NCBI GenBank assembly: GCA_963838235.1
Contig: CAWIQJ010000005.1
Location: forward strand, 806,001-870,000
Length of the DNA stretch: 64,000 nucleotides
Source: JAFECT01 sp963838235
GTDB lineage: Bacteria > Pseudomonadota > Alphaproteobacteria > Caulobacterales > Caulobacteraceae
Direction: 5' to 3'
Positions 1 to 10,975 of the stretch are shown here, piece after piece. Within the stretch, counting starts at the first letter, position 1. Each line of letters opens with the position of its first letter. Below the pieces are notes generated by a model. It made no database searches, was not told the origin of the DNA, and worked only from the letters and a program-made list of their open reading frames with translations. The position numbers were made by a program, and so were the translations under genes.

Positions 1-62
1 CAGGCCCACATCCGCCGGCGGGGCAGGCTGGGTTGCGTGGTCGCCTTTGGCGAGTTCGTCAT
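1..62 (-). CDS. possible 5' end of a gene running off the window
   Basis: An ATG at 60-62 on the minus strand opens a frame without stops to the window edge (about 20 codons, basic: MTNSPKATTQP then PRRRMW). It lies 43 nt downstream of the panC stop on the same strand, so it could be the next gene of that operon. There is too little sequence to assign a family, and the start is not backed by a strong ribosome binding site. Confidence 0.25.
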   Translation of the reverse strand, partial: MTNSPKATTQPSLPRRRMWA

Positions 63-105
63 CGCGCCAGTGAAGCCGCAGCGTCGAGCAAAGGCAATGG
101 CCGGT

Positions 106-963
106 TCAGACCGCCAGATTGTCGATCAGGCGCGTGCCGCCGATCCTGACGGCGGCCAGGACGCGCGCGTCGGCGTCAACCGCGGCTCCGAACGGCTGCA
201 GGTCGTCGGCACGGCGGATCGCAACGTAGTCGACCTTTTCAAAACCGGCTTCCAGAAGCTCCGCTGTCGTGTCGGCTTCGACCGCCGCAACCGGTTCGCC
301 CTTCTTCGCGCGCCGGGCTGCGTCCGCCAGCGCCAGGTTCAGGCGTCCGGCGATCATGCGTTGTTGCGGGTCGAGGTAGGCGTTGCGTGAGCTCATGGCG
401 AGGCCGTCGTCCCCGCGCACGGTCGGGCCGGCGACGATCTCCACCGGCAGGTCGAGGTCGCGGACAAGGCGGCGGATGACGAGCAGTTGCTGATAGTCCT
501 TCTCGCCGAACACCGCGACGTCGGGCTCCGCGGCGATCAACAGCTTGGCGACGACGGTGGCGACGCCGCCGAACATCTCGGGCCGGAAGCGGCCTTCGAG
601 GTCGTCCGACACACCGTGCACGGCGATCGAGGTGGAGAAACCCCGGGGGTAGATCGCCTCGGGCGACGGCATGAACAGCAGGTCGCAGCCGGCCTCAGCC
701 AACAGGGCACGATCGTCGGCTTCCCGACGCGGATAGCGGTTGAGGTCTTCGCCCGGGGCGAACTGCGTCGGATTCACGAACAGCGAGGCGACGACCCGAT
801 CAGCTCTTTCGCGCGCCAGGCGCACCAGCGACAGGTGGCCTTCGTGCAGGGCGCCCATGGTAGGCACGAGCGCGACCCGTTGGCCGTCCTGTTTCCAGGC
901 GCGAACGTGAGATCGGAGCTTGTCAGGGCTGGTCGCGAGGGGGAGGGTCGCAACAGCGGTCAT
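106..963 (-). CDS. panC: pantoate--beta-alanine ligase
   Basis: PanC joins pantoate and beta-alanine using ATP, the last step of pantothenate (coenzyme A precursor) synthesis in the cytoplasm. The 285 aa product has the normal length. It carries the HIGH-type nucleotide motif MGALHEGH at residues 36-43, the VNPTQF segment, GEKDYQQL near residue 150 and the KMSKS-like MSSRN near residue 190. It is transcribed away from the lipoprotein gene that starts at 1027, with a 63 bp divergent spacer. Identification is secure from these motifs. Confidence 0.97.
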   Translation of the reverse strand: MTAVATLPLATSPDKLRSHVRAWKQDGQRVALVPTMGALHEGHLSLVRLARERADRVVASLFVNPTQFAPGEDLNRYPRREADDRALLAEAGCDLLFMPSPEAIYPRGFSTSIAVHGVSDDLEGRFRPEMFGGVATVVAKLLIAAEPDVAVFGEKDYQQLLVIRRLVRDLDLPVEIVAGPTVRGDDGLAMSSRNAYLDPQQRMIAGRLNLALADAARRAKKGEPVAAVEADTTAELLEAGFEKVDYVAIRRADDLQPFGAAVDADARVLAAVRIGGTRLIDNLAV

Positions 964-1026
964 GTCAGAGCGTTAACCAGGATTGTTAGGGATATCTCTC
1001 AACCGTACCGAAAGGGGAGCGGCGTT

Positions 1027-1680
1027 ATGGCCTGGGTTATGAGCGCTTCGACCCTCGTTCGTCCAGCCATGCTGGCCGCGATGGCCCTTGGGGTTTCCGC
1101 GAGCCTGGCCGGCTGCGGCGAGGTGCAGAACGACGGCCACATGTTCCAGCGCTGGTCCGACCAGGTCGAACAGATCAAGGTCAGCGGCCAGCCCCCCGGC
1201 GAGACCGCCGACGCGTCCGCTACGCCCTCGACCGACCCCGCCGCCTCCCAGACCCTGGCGCTACGCCAGCCGATGAAGATCGACGTGGTCGACCGCATCA
1301 ACATGCCTACGCCCGACGCCGCGACCCTGCGTTCGGTCATCCGGATGGTGCACGCCAGCGTGGTGTCCGGTCCCGCGCCGGCCGAAACCGAAATCGCCGG
1401 CCTGCGCCGACCCATCGAGAGCGGTCCCATGGCCGCGGGCAAGTCCGGCCGCCTCGTCCAGCTTGCCGCCTTCACCAGCGACGCCGACGCCCGCGCCGCC
1501 TGGCGCAAGTTCGCCGCCGCCGATCCGGCGGTGTTCGCGCGCCTCGCGCCGCGCTTCGAACGCGCCGACCTCGGCGACAAGGGCCAGTGGATTCGCGTGA
1601 AGGTCGCCCTGCCGGCGGCGTCCGACGCCGCCCATCGCGTGTGCGCCGCGGCGAAGCTTTCACCCGAGCGCTGCGCCTGA
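1027..1680 (+). CDS. SPOR-domain lipoprotein
   Basis: This is a 217 aa exported protein. The N-terminus is hydrophobic and ends in a lipobox (SASLAGC), so it should be a lipid-anchored envelope protein. The C-terminal 75 residues (from about KSGRLVQLAAFTSDADA) look like a SPOR domain, a fold that binds denuded peptidoglycan at division sites. The ATG at 1027 is preceded by an AAAGGGGA ribosome binding site; an in-frame ATG at 1039 is an alternative. The gene lies directly upstream of mipZ, which fits a cell-envelope or division role. The SPOR call rests on residue pattern only. Confidence 0.75.
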   Translation: MAWVMSASTLVRPAMLAAMALGVSASLAGCGEVQNDGHMFQRWSDQVEQIKVSGQPPGETADASATPSTDPAASQTLALRQPMKIDVVDRINMPTPDAATLRSVIRMVHASVVSGPAPAETEIAGLRRPIESGPMAAGKSGRLVQLAAFTSDADARAAWRKFAAADPAVFARLAPRFERADLGDKGQWIRVKVALPAASDAAHRVCAAAKLSPERCA

Positions 1681-1779
1681 ATAATTGATCGCTTGCGACG
1701 TTAAGAATCATCGCCGGTGCGTTGACGCGCACGCCGCGCGGCGGCGAGTGTAGCCCCTCGTCCGAGTCGGGGGTGAACC

Positions 1780-2604
1780 GTGCAGTCGCGTGTCGTAGTC
1801 GTCGGCAACGAAAAAGGCGGAGCCGGCAAGTCCACCATCGCCATTCACCTCGCTGCGGGCCTGATGACCCAGGGCGCCAGCGTCGCGGTTATCGACCTCG
1901 ATCTGCGCCAGCAGTCGTTCGGCCGGTTCCTGGCCAACCGCCGGGCCTGGCTCACGAAATCCGGCGCGGTGGCGCCGATGCCGATCGAGGTCCGGCTGGG
2001 CGAAAATCCCGCCCGCTTCGTGGATGCGCCCGAGGCCGAGGGCCTGGCTCTGTTCGAAGCGGCGCTGGCCGACGCGCGCCAGGCGGCGGCCTATGTGCTG
2101 GTCGACACGCCCGGCGGCGACACGGCCCTGTCACGCGCGGCGCACGCGGCGGCGGATCTGGTGGTCACGCCGATGAACGACAGCTTCGTGGACTTCGATC
2201 TCCTGGGTCGCGTGGATCCGGTTAGCCTCGAGCTGACCAAGCCGTCGATCTACAGCGAGACGGTGTGGAACGCGCGCAAGGCGCGGGCGATGCGCGACCG
2301 CGGCTCGATCGACTGGGTGGTGCTCACCAACCGCCTGGCCACCGTTGAGGCGCGCAACCGCAAGCGCGTCGACGAGCGCATCGCCGCGCTCAGCCGCCGC
2401 ATCGGCTTCCGCGTCGGACCGGGTCTGCGCGACCGGGTGATCTATCGCGAGCTGTTTCCCTTCGGCCTGACCGTGGCGGACCTGTCGCCGGACGTGCGGC
2501 CGGTGCCGATCTCGCTCGCCCACGTTGCGGCGCGACAGGAGCTGCGCGGCCTGCTCTGGACCCTGGGCCTCGGCGAAGCGCCGCAGGAGACCGAGGCGGC
2601 CTGA
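1780..2604 (+). CDS. mipZ: division-plane positioning ATPase MipZ
   Basis: MipZ is a ParA-family ATPase that forms a gradient from the ParB-bound poles and inhibits FtsZ, placing the division plane at midcell in Caulobacter-type bacteria. The 274 aa product starts with the deviant Walker A motif NEKGGAGKST at residues 10-19 and has IDLDLRQ, DTPGGD, VTPMNDSFVDFD and the long conserved C-terminal block GLRDRVIYRELFPFGLT. These are MipZ signatures rather than general ParA ones. The start is GTG at 1780 with a GGGGGTG stretch upstream. It is followed after 56 nt by a J-domain gene, probably in the same operon. Confidence 0.96.
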   Translation: MQSRVVVVGNEKGGAGKSTIAIHLAAGLMTQGASVAVIDLDLRQQSFGRFLANRRAWLTKSGAVAPMPIEVRLGENPARFVDAPEAEGLALFEAALADARQAAAYVLVDTPGGDTALSRAAHAAADLVVTPMNDSFVDFDLLGRVDPVSLELTKPSIYSETVWNARKARAMRDRGSIDWVVLTNRLATVEARNRKRVDERIAALSRRIGFRVGPGLRDRVIYRELFPFGLTVADLSPDVRPVPISLAHVAARQELRGLLWTLGLGEAPQETEAA

Positions 2605-2660
2605 GCGGGCCGGGCCAGCCGTGGACTCTCTTTCTTAGAAAAGGCGGGTAGAATTCCGGG

Positions 2661-3110
2661 GTGGTTCTGGCCCTCGTCCTCATCGGCACATTCGCGGCGC
2701 TCGTCTGGCTGGGCCGGCGTGCGCGCAAGGGGCGGGCGGACTGGCGGCTGGGGGCATCGATCCTGGCGCTGCTGGCCTTTGGCGGGGCGGTGTTTGCCGC
2801 CGTGAAAGGCGAGATCATCGTCGCGGTCGCCCTGGCGGGCGTCGGCCTGCTCTTCCTGTTCGACGTGCGCGACCGCGGCCGCTGGCCGGGCGCCAAGGCA
2901 AAACCGCAACCTGCGCCGCAGCACGCAACCGGCGGCATGACCGATGCGCAGGCCCGCGCCATCCTCGGCGTCTCGCGCACGGCGGCGCCTTCGGAGATCA
3001 AGGACGCCTACCGCCGCCTCATGCGCACCATGCACCCCGACCAGGGCGGCTCGCCCGCGCTGGCGGCGCAGATCAACGCGGCAAGGGATCAGCTGTTGGG
3101 AAACGGCTGA
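2661..3110 (+). CDS. membrane-anchored DnaJ-domain protein
   Basis: This is a 149 aa J-protein. The first 75 residues contain hydrophobic stretches that should form two or three membrane segments. The C-terminal 55 residues are a short J-domain with the essential HPD tripeptide (HPDQGG, about residues 125-130), which stimulates DnaK-type Hsp70 ATPases. The layout (N-terminal membrane part, C-terminal J-domain) resembles mitochondrial Tim14/Pam18 and its alphaproteobacterial relatives. Start is GTG at 2661. It probably recruits Hsp70 to the inner membrane; the client is unknown. Confidence 0.85.
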   Translation: MVLALVLIGTFAALVWLGRRARKGRADWRLGASILALLAFGGAVFAAVKGEIIVAVALAGVGLLFLFDVRDRGRWPGAKAKPQPAPQHATGGMTDAQARAILGVSRTAAPSEIKDAYRRLMRTMHPDQGGSPALAAQINAARDQLLGNG

Positions 3111-3143
3111 ACGGCTGGGGGGACTGCTTAAGGTGTCCCCTGG

Positions 3144-4586
3144 CTAGCCCCGCATCACCTGGCAGGCCAGGCGGTGTTGGTGCAGGGCGCGGCAGGCGTC
3201 ACCGGCGGCCTCTTTTGTGAGTCCCATGAACCGTGTGCGATACCACCCGTTCGCGGTGATGATCGCTCCGCGCGCCGCGGCCAGCTGTTCGTCGTACTTC
3301 CGGCCGATGTCTTTCAGCCAGTCGCGCGCCTCGGCCTTTTGTCGAAATGAACCGACCTGAACGAGATATCCGCCCTTCGGCTCTTTTTTTTTGAGCCGGG
3401 AGTCGGCGTAGCGGTCGTCGGCGTGACGACCGTGGCGGGCGCGATCGCGATACTCGTCCTCGTATTGGGCGTCCTCGCGGGCGATCTTTTCGGCGCGCAG
3501 GCGCTCGGCCCGGGTCAGGGGCTTTTCCGACTTCACCGGCGCGGCGACGCGGGTGATCGGCGTCTGGACCGCGAGCGTGCGCGTCGTCTGCTGGCTGGGA
3601 AGATAGACCTGCGCCGGGTTCGGGACCGGCGCCATGCCCGCGGTGGCGAGCGTGGCGTAGGTCTGGCCGTTCGGCGTCAGCGGCGTCGGATGCTCGAAAT
3701 AGCCCTGGGCGACAGTGATGGTCTCGCCCGCGGCCCTGCGGCGCAGCACGTCGAAGCCGGTGTCGAGCAACTCTTCCACATTGGTGTTGCGCAGCTTCGA
3801 GGTCGGGCCGCCCAGCACGATGACGATCAGGCGCTTGTTGTCGCGCACCGCCGAGGCGGCGAGGTTGAAGCCCGAGGCATTGGTGTAGCCGGTCTTGATC
3901 CCGTCCACGCCGGGCATGTTGAACAGCAGGCCGTTGTGGTTGTGCATCTGCTTGCCGTCGTACACGAAGTACTTGGTCGAGAAGTACGGGTAGTACTGCG
4001 GGAAGTCGCGCATCATGGCGCGCGAGAGAATGGCGATGTCGCGCGCGGTGGTGAGCTGGCGGCTGTCGGGCAGGCCGTTGGCGTTCACGTAGCGCGTCTG
4101 GGTCATGCCGAGCTCGCGCGCCTTCAGCGTCATCAGGGCGGCGAAGCGCGACTCGGTGCCGCCCAGGTGTTCGGCCATGGCGACGGCCATGTCGTTGGCC
4201 GACTGCACACAGATGGCGCGAATGGCGTCCTCGACCGAAACGGTCCCGCCGGCGCGCACGCCGAGCTTGGACGGGATCTGCGCGGCGGCGTGCGGGGAGA
4301 CCACGATCTGGTCGGTCAGCTTCAGCCGACCGCTCTGGATCGCGTCGAAGGTGAGATAGAGCGTCATGATCTTGGTGATCGACGCCGGATAGCGCAGGTC
4401 GTCCGCGCGTTTGGCGTAGAGCACCTCGCCGGTGTCAGCCTGAATCACGATGGCGGCGTATTTCGGATTATCGTCGATCGGGCGCTGGGCGGCAGCGGGG
4501 GTGGCGATCAGCGTCGCGAGCGCGCCGGTGGAAAGCGCAACAGCGGCCCAGAACGCAACGAAAAGCCGGCGGGCGTGGGAGATCAT
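3144..4586 (-). CDS. D-alanyl-D-alanine carboxypeptidase (S11) with C-terminal SPOR domain
   Basis: A penicillin-binding protein of the PBP5/DacA class that trims the terminal D-Ala from peptidoglycan stem peptides in the periplasm. The 480 aa product has a signal peptide (residues 1-33) and the full catalytic set: SITK at 69-72, SAN at 129-131 and KTG at 231-233. After a proline-rich and then highly charged linker (about 330-400) it ends in a SPOR domain (GYLVQVGSFRQKAEARDW), which would target it to septal peptidoglycan. The frame is open upstream to 4898, but the ATG at 4586 begins the signal peptide and is the likely start. It is divergent from the phasin gene. Confidence 0.93.
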   Translation of the reverse strand: MISHARRLFVAFWAAVALSTGALATLIATPAAAQRPIDDNPKYAAIVIQADTGEVLYAKRADDLRYPASITKIMTLYLTFDAIQSGRLKLTDQIVVSPHAAAQIPSKLGVRAGGTVSVEDAIRAICVQSANDMAVAMAEHLGGTESRFAALMTLKARELGMTQTRYVNANGLPDSRQLTTARDIAILSRAMMRDFPQYYPYFSTKYFVYDGKQMHNHNGLLFNMPGVDGIKTGYTNASGFNLAASAVRDNKRLIVIVLGGPTSKLRNTNVEELLDTGFDVLRRRAAGETITVAQGYFEHPTPLTPNGQTYATLATAGMAPVPNPAQVYLPSQQTTRTLAVQTPITRVAAPVKSEKPLTRAERLRAEKIAREDAQYEDEYRDRARHGRHADDRYADSRLKKKEPKGGYLVQVGSFRQKAEARDWLKDIGRKYDEQLAAARGAIITANGWYRTRFMGLTKEAAGDACRALHQHRLACQVMRG

Positions 4587-4836
4587 CAAATTCCGTCCGT
4601 CGTGTACTGAAATGCACAGAGCCGCGGGGGAGTTGCGGCGGTTTCGGATGTAACATGGAGGGCCGAGTGTTGCTCCACGGTAAACAAGCCTCACGAGAAC
4701 GTCAGGCCGGGACCGATTGCCGCAAGACCCGCCGCCCGACCCGGCGAAGTCCTGGATTCCCAAGAGCTTGAGAGCGGCCACATTGGGCCATGGAAGCGGC
4801 AAAAAAGCGGCGGCGGGCCGGGGTTGGCCGAAAAAT

Positions 4837-4900
4837 GGTGCAGTGCACAAAAATGCCCTTGATATCGGGGAATCGATCCCGTATATGCTGCATCGCACAA
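4837..4900 (+). promoter_or_regulatory. phasin promoter with two TGC/GCA-rich operator-like sites
   Basis: A good sigma-70 type promoter is visible: TTGATA at 4859-4864, a 17 bp spacer, and TATATG at 4882-4887. Two related sites flank it: GTGCAGTGCACAA at 4838-4850 (upstream of the -35) and TGCTGCATCGCACAA at 4886-4900 (overlapping the -10 and start region). Both resemble the TGC/GCA-rich sites bound by the polyhydroxyalkanoate repressor PhaR in alphaproteobacteria. Their placement would allow repression of the phasin gene. The operator role is inferred from position and pattern. Confidence 0.5.
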
Positions 4901-4969
4901 TAAATGCGGACGGACCCCCCGCCGCGCCGCTCGGGGCTGAAAAGCCTTACACGATCAGGAGATATGACC

Positions 4970-5407
4970 ATGGCCGCCAACGCCGAAACCGTGAAGACCA
5001 CCGTCGACCGCGCCGCCGCCGCGGGCCAGCAAGCGTTCCGCGACGCCGTTGAAAAGGGCGTGACTTCCCTGGGCGAAGTGAACGCCCACGGCAAGCGCAA
5101 CCTGGAAGCCGTCGTCGAGAGCGTCACCGTCGCCACCCGCGGCGCCGAGACCCTGGGCGCCCAGGCGATGGCCTATTCCAAGAAGAGCTTCGAAGACGGC
5201 GTCGCCGTCGCCCAGTCGCTGGGTTCCGCCAAGAGCATCCAGGAAGTGGTCGAGATCCAGACCAACTGGGCCAAGTCCGCTCTGGAAACCTACCTGGCCG
5301 AAGTGAACCGTTGGTCCGACACCGTGTCGGCCTCCATGAAGGACTCCCTGAAGCCCTTGAACGAGCGCGCTACGGCCGCCGTCGAGCGCTTCCAAGCGAC
5401 CCGCTGA
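4970..5407 (+). CDS. phasin family protein
   Basis: This is a 145 aa helical protein rich in Ala, Glu, Lys and Val, with the heptad-like amphipathic pattern and the block NWAKSALETYLAEVNRWSD typical of alphaproteobacterial phasins. Phasins coat polyhydroxyalkanoate granules and control their size. The ATG at 4970 has AGGAG at 4957-4961, eight bases upstream; the ATG at 4964 is too close to it. A strong promoter lies upstream and a terminator downstream, so it is a single-gene transcript. No PHA synthase is present in this window. Confidence 0.88.
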   Translation: MAANAETVKTTVDRAAAAGQQAFRDAVEKGVTSLGEVNAHGKRNLEAVVESVTVATRGAETLGAQAMAYSKKSFEDGVAVAQSLGSAKSIQEVVEIQTNWAKSALETYLAEVNRWSDTVSASMKDSLKPLNERATAAVERFQATR

Positions 5408-5435
5408 TCCCCTCCCACAGCGGGCGCTTCTAAAA

Positions 5436-5465
5436 GCCCGGGCCGGTAACGGCCCGGGCTTTTTC
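5436..5465 (+). terminator. rho-independent terminator of the phasin gene
   Basis: A perfect 9 bp GC stem (GCCCGGGCC at 5436-5444 with GGCCCGGGC at 5451-5459), a 6 nt loop and a following T-run at 5460-5464. It lies 28 nt after the phasin stop codon. The A-run before the stem would also give a weaker terminator on the minus strand. Confidence 0.9.
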
Positions 5466-5666
5466 TATGCCCCACCCGCAAAGCGGGGGAGGGGGACCAC
5501 GCGCAGCGTGGTCGAGGGGGCATGGACCTGACGCCCGGATGAACGCCGCCTTCAAGAGATTGGCGCCGGAAGCTGGTTAACCTGATCTAGATCGATAGGT
5601 GCGACGTTAAGGTTGAGGGAGCCGGAGGCGAATCCTCTTCCCAACCGTAAGCGTGAGCCTATCTAA

Positions 5667-6047
5667 TTGAGCAAACCGGGCCTCGGTCGGGGCCCGTCAC
5701 GGGGATCGAAGTCGGTGGCCGAGCGCAAGCAAGGTGGAGATCAGCAAGGCGGAGCGGGGACGGCGGTCGTCACCCAGGTAAAGCCCAAGACGGCCAAGCC
5801 GTCGCTCTACCGCGTCCTGATCCTCAACGACGACTACACCCCGATGGAGTTCGTGGTTTACGTCCTTGAGCGGTTTTTCAACAAATCGCGCGAGGATGCG
5901 ACCCGCATCATGCTGCATGTGCATCAGCATGGGGTGGGCGTCTGCGGCGTCTATACGTTCGAGGTCGCAGAGACCAAGGTGGCCCAGGTGGTCGATACCG
6001 CCCAGCGCCATCAGCATCCGCTTCAGTGCACCATGGAAAAGGACTGA
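5667..6047 (+). CDS. clpS: ATP-dependent Clp protease adaptor ClpS
   Basis: ClpS binds N-degron substrates and hands them to ClpAP. The core (about residues 45-126) has the canonical NDDYTPMEFV substrate-pocket motif, the REDATRIMLHVHQHGVGVCG helix/turn and the ClpA-docking EVAETKV segment. The frame is open from TTG at 5667 (126 aa). The GTG at 5715 would give a 110 aa protein starting MAERKQGG, which is closer to the family's usual length, so 5715 may be the true start. The stop is 10 nt before clpA, so the two are cotranscribed. Confidence 0.95.
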   Translation: MSKPGLGRGPSRGSKSVAERKQGGDQQGGAGTAVVTQVKPKTAKPSLYRVLILNDDYTPMEFVVYVLERFFNKSREDATRIMLHVHQHGVGVCGVYTFEVAETKVAQVVDTAQRHQHPLQCTMEKD

Positions 6048-6057
6048 GAGGTCTTCA

Positions 6058-8376
<2,319 letters not shown>

Positions 8377-8403
8377 CAGACACCACGATAGTGGGTTAGC
8401 TTG

Positions 8404-8433
8404 AGAGCCGCTCCGGAAACGGGGCGGCTCTTT
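8404..8433 (+). terminator. terminator of clpS-clpA
   Basis: A 10 bp stem with one G-T wobble (GAGCCGCTCC with GGGGCGGCTC) around a short GAAAC-containing loop, followed by TTTT. It sits about 28 nt after the clpA stop and 18 nt before the next start codon. Confidence 0.85.
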
Positions 8434-8450
8434 TGCATTGGGGGGATGCG

Positions 8451-9657
8451 ATGATCGTGGGACTGATATCGCTGGTCCTGGCGGCGGCCGCGCCGGCCGC
8501 TGGTCCCGTTATTGAGAATCCGGTTTGGGCGCACGTGCCGACCCAAATTGATATGGATCTCTCCTACCCGGCGCGCACTCAGGAAAAGAGCGGCTATGCG
8601 GCGATGGATTGCGCGGTAACCGATACCGGCCATCTCAGAAATTGCCGGGTGACGAGCGAGACCTATCCGGCGGAAGGCAACGGGTTCGGCGCCGCGCTGT
8701 ATTCTCTCCTGCCGAAATACCAATTGGACCTGTCGCCGACGGGCAGTCGACCGGCATATGGCCAACGAGTTCGCATAACCGCGTTTTGGGTCGAACCATC
8801 GTCGGCGAGACTGGCCGCGAGCCCTCCGGCAATGCCCGTTGCGCCCCGCATGCAGTACGTGCTCGCTCCTCCGAGTCCTGAACCGCCGCGTCCCATGGCG
8901 CCGTCCATCGTCCGCTATCCGATCTGGAGCAGCGTGCCCGGCGCCGAAGACGCCGCGAGGGTATATCCGCGCCATGCGGTCGACGCCGGGGTGGGTGGCA
9001 GGACGACTGTGCAGTGCACGATCGCGAACGACCTGACCTTGAAAGACTGCAGCGTTGCAGGCGAGGAGCCGTCCGGAGAGGGATTTCGGCCCGCGGCGCT
9101 CGCGTTAATTCCGCAATTCAGCGTCAAGTCGTCCGATCTCGACGGAGCGCCGGTTAGGGGCGCGAAAGTCTTCATCGCGTTGAGCTGGGACGTCCCGCCT
9201 GCCACGCCGCGGAAGGGTCACATCAGTTTTGCGAGCGTGTCGCCGCCGTTGCCGGTGATCGCATCCGCGCAGACGCCGGGGCCCGTGGTCATGGCCCTGC
9301 CGACCGGCGCGTCACCTGCGCGGTCGAGCGTGATAACGAACCCGGCGTGGGTTACCCGCCCCAGCGGCGACGACTTCGTGCGCGCCTATCCGCTCGCAGC
9401 TCTGCAGGCGAGCGTCGAAGGGCATTCGACCATGCAATGTCTCGTGGAAGGCGGCGGTAAGCTGAGCGACTGTCGCGTCATCAGTGAGAACTCCGGTCGG
9501 GAAGGGATTTGGGGAGGCAGAACTGGAGCTGGCGCCCAAGTTCCGCATGCAAACAACAACCATCGATGGACAACCGGTCGGCGGCGCAACGGTTGTCATC
9601 CCAATGAGCTGGCGTCTCGACGATTCGACACCGCCGCCCGCGCCGGCGACGCACTGA
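8451..9657 (+). CDS. exported protein with three TonB-C-like domains (one frameshift)
   Basis: The ATG at 8451 follows a GGGGG ribosome binding site and opens an exported protein (short hydrophobic N-terminus ending AAAAPAAG). It has three repeats of a domain of about 95 residues resembling the TonB C-terminal fold: YP..A near the start, a Cys pair about 12 residues apart (MDCAVTDTGHLRNCRV; VQC...KDC; MQC...SDC), then SE.P.G.GF and a late L.P.F. There is no TonB membrane anchor or proline/lysine spacer. One extra base near 9505-9512 shifts the third domain out of frame. The next frame continues GFGEAELELAPKFRM to a stop at 9655-9657; removing the base gives 401 aa. Sequencing error and true mutation are both possible. 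Confidence 0.7.
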
Positions 9658-9840
9658 GCCGACGCCGCTTCACCGGATGGCGCCCCCGTGCGGAACTGAT
9701 CAAGTTTTGGAGACTTAATTTCTGGCCTTCGTTGGCAATCCGATGGCGTTCGTGAACGCAGTGAGGTCGCACACATTGGCCGCGAGGTGACAGCCTGACC
9801 CGACCGTGCTTAGTTTGCTCGGATTGGGATCGGGTGGACC

Positions 9841-10215
9841 ATGATCTTTGCGCTGATCGCGGCCTTCGTCGGCGCCTCCGTTACGCCGCCTCCAACGGTG
9901 CATGTAACCCATAAGGTCGTCACCCTCGAACCCATCTGGCTCGCCGAGCCGACGCGCGAGGACATCGACCACGAATACCCGCCGCTGGCGAAACAATGGC
10001 ATGACAACGGGCGTGCGGTGGTCGAATGCACCGCCCAAGAGGACGGCACGCTCGCCGCCTGCACGATCGTTTCGGAAACGCCGGATGGCGAAGGCTTCGG
10101 CGACGCGACCATGCGCCTGACCCCGCTCTACCGCCTGGCGACGACCGACGCGAAAGGGCGCCCGATCAAAGGCTTCCGCGCACGGCTGACGGTGGCCTGG
10201 GGCGTGTTGCCTTAG
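9841..10215 (+). CDS. exported single TonB-C-like domain protein
   Basis: This is a 124 aa protein with a short signal-like N-terminus (MIFALIAAFVGAS) and one TonB-C-like domain: EYPPLA, then VECTAQEDGTLAACTI with the paired Cys, SETPDGEGFGD and a final LTPLY. It is the middle of three tandem genes sharing this domain. The domain normally lets TonB contact outer-membrane receptors, but here it is not joined to an energy-transducing membrane helix, so a plain TonB role is doubtful. About 180 bp without an obvious gene separates it from the upstream paralogue. Confidence 0.75.
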   Translation: MIFALIAAFVGASVTPPPTVHVTHKVVTLEPIWLAEPTREDIDHEYPPLAKQWHDNGRAVVECTAQEDGTLAACTIVSETPDGEGFGDATMRLTPLYRLATTDAKGRPIKGFRARLTVAWGVLP

Positions 10216-10267
10216 GATATGACATTGGCGCCGCGGCGCTGACGAGCTTTTGGTGTTGGGGGACACG

Positions 10268-10963
10268 ATGTTCTTGCAGTTGGTGCTGACGCTCATGGGC
10301 GCGCAGGTTGAAGCCTCGATGCCGCCAAGCGCACAGCCCAGTGCGAAGCCTCTCGTACCGTGCGAAATGTTGGGCCCTGAAGATTGGACGACCGATGCCA
10401 GTCCGTCTGAACTTCTGGCTGCCTATCCAGGCTCTCGTGTGCTCGGCGACAAAGGCACAACGTTGTTGAGCTGCACCGTTAACGCGGACGGTTCGCCGGC
10501 GAATTGCGCCGTCGTGATCGATAACCCGTCGTACTTCGGCTTTGGCGCCGCAGCCCAGTCGATCGCTCCCAAGTTCAAGCTGAAGACGGATCATGCAAAG
10601 TTATATGGCAAGAACGCCTGCATGTACCTCAGCTGGTCGCCGACGGAAGTGAAGGTGATCGAGATGAAAATTATCACGAACCCGACGATCATCTCGCCTC
10701 CGAATTCTAGACAGCTCCTCAAAGCTTATCCAAAGCGCGCTTACTTCAGCGGCATTGCAGGCGGCGCTAAAATGGAATGTGAGGTGACAGTCTCGGGAAG
10801 CCTGGCGAATTGCGCGATCAAATCGGAGGCGCCCGAAGCGTGGGGATTCGGTGACGCGGCTCTAAAGTTGGCGCCGTACTTCGTTATGAAGCCGCAGACC
10901 GAGAACGGAAAGCCGGTCGGGGGCGGGAAGGTGATTATTCCTTTGAACTGGAACATGCAGTAG
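10268..10963 (+). CDS. exported protein with two TonB-C-like domains
   Basis: This is a 231 aa protein. The ATG at 10268 is preceded by GGGGGAC. After a short hydrophobic N-terminus come two TonB-C-like domains, each with YP, a Cys pair (LSCTVNADGSPANCAV; MECEVTVSGSLANCAI) and a GFG.AA motif. Codon use is less GC-biased than that of neighbouring housekeeping genes. It is the last of the three tandem paralogues, which therefore hold six domains in a 1+2+3 distribution. Function is unknown. Confidence 0.75.
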   Translation: MFLQLVLTLMGAQVEASMPPSAQPSAKPLVPCEMLGPEDWTTDASPSELLAAYPGSRVLGDKGTTLLSCTVNADGSPANCAVVIDNPSYFGFGAAAQSIAPKFKLKTDHAKLYGKNACMYLSWSPTEVKVIEMKIITNPTIISPPNSRQLLKAYPKRAYFSGIAGGAKMECEVTVSGSLANCAIKSEAPEAWGFGDAALKLAPYFVMKPQTENGKPVGGGKVIIPLNWNMQ

Positions 10964-10975
10964 ACGGCGCTGCTG

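Noticed and set aside
5470..5525. Possible second terminator or attachment site after the phasin (CCACGCGCAGCGTGG palindrome)
   Set aside because: A palindrome exists, but it has no T-run and no duplicated flank; it looks like a common intergenic repeat and I could not support a function.
8451..10963. A TonB-ExbBD energy system
   Set aside because: The domains are TonB-C-like, but there is no membrane anchor of the TonB type, no ExbB or ExbD, and no TonB-dependent receptor in the window.
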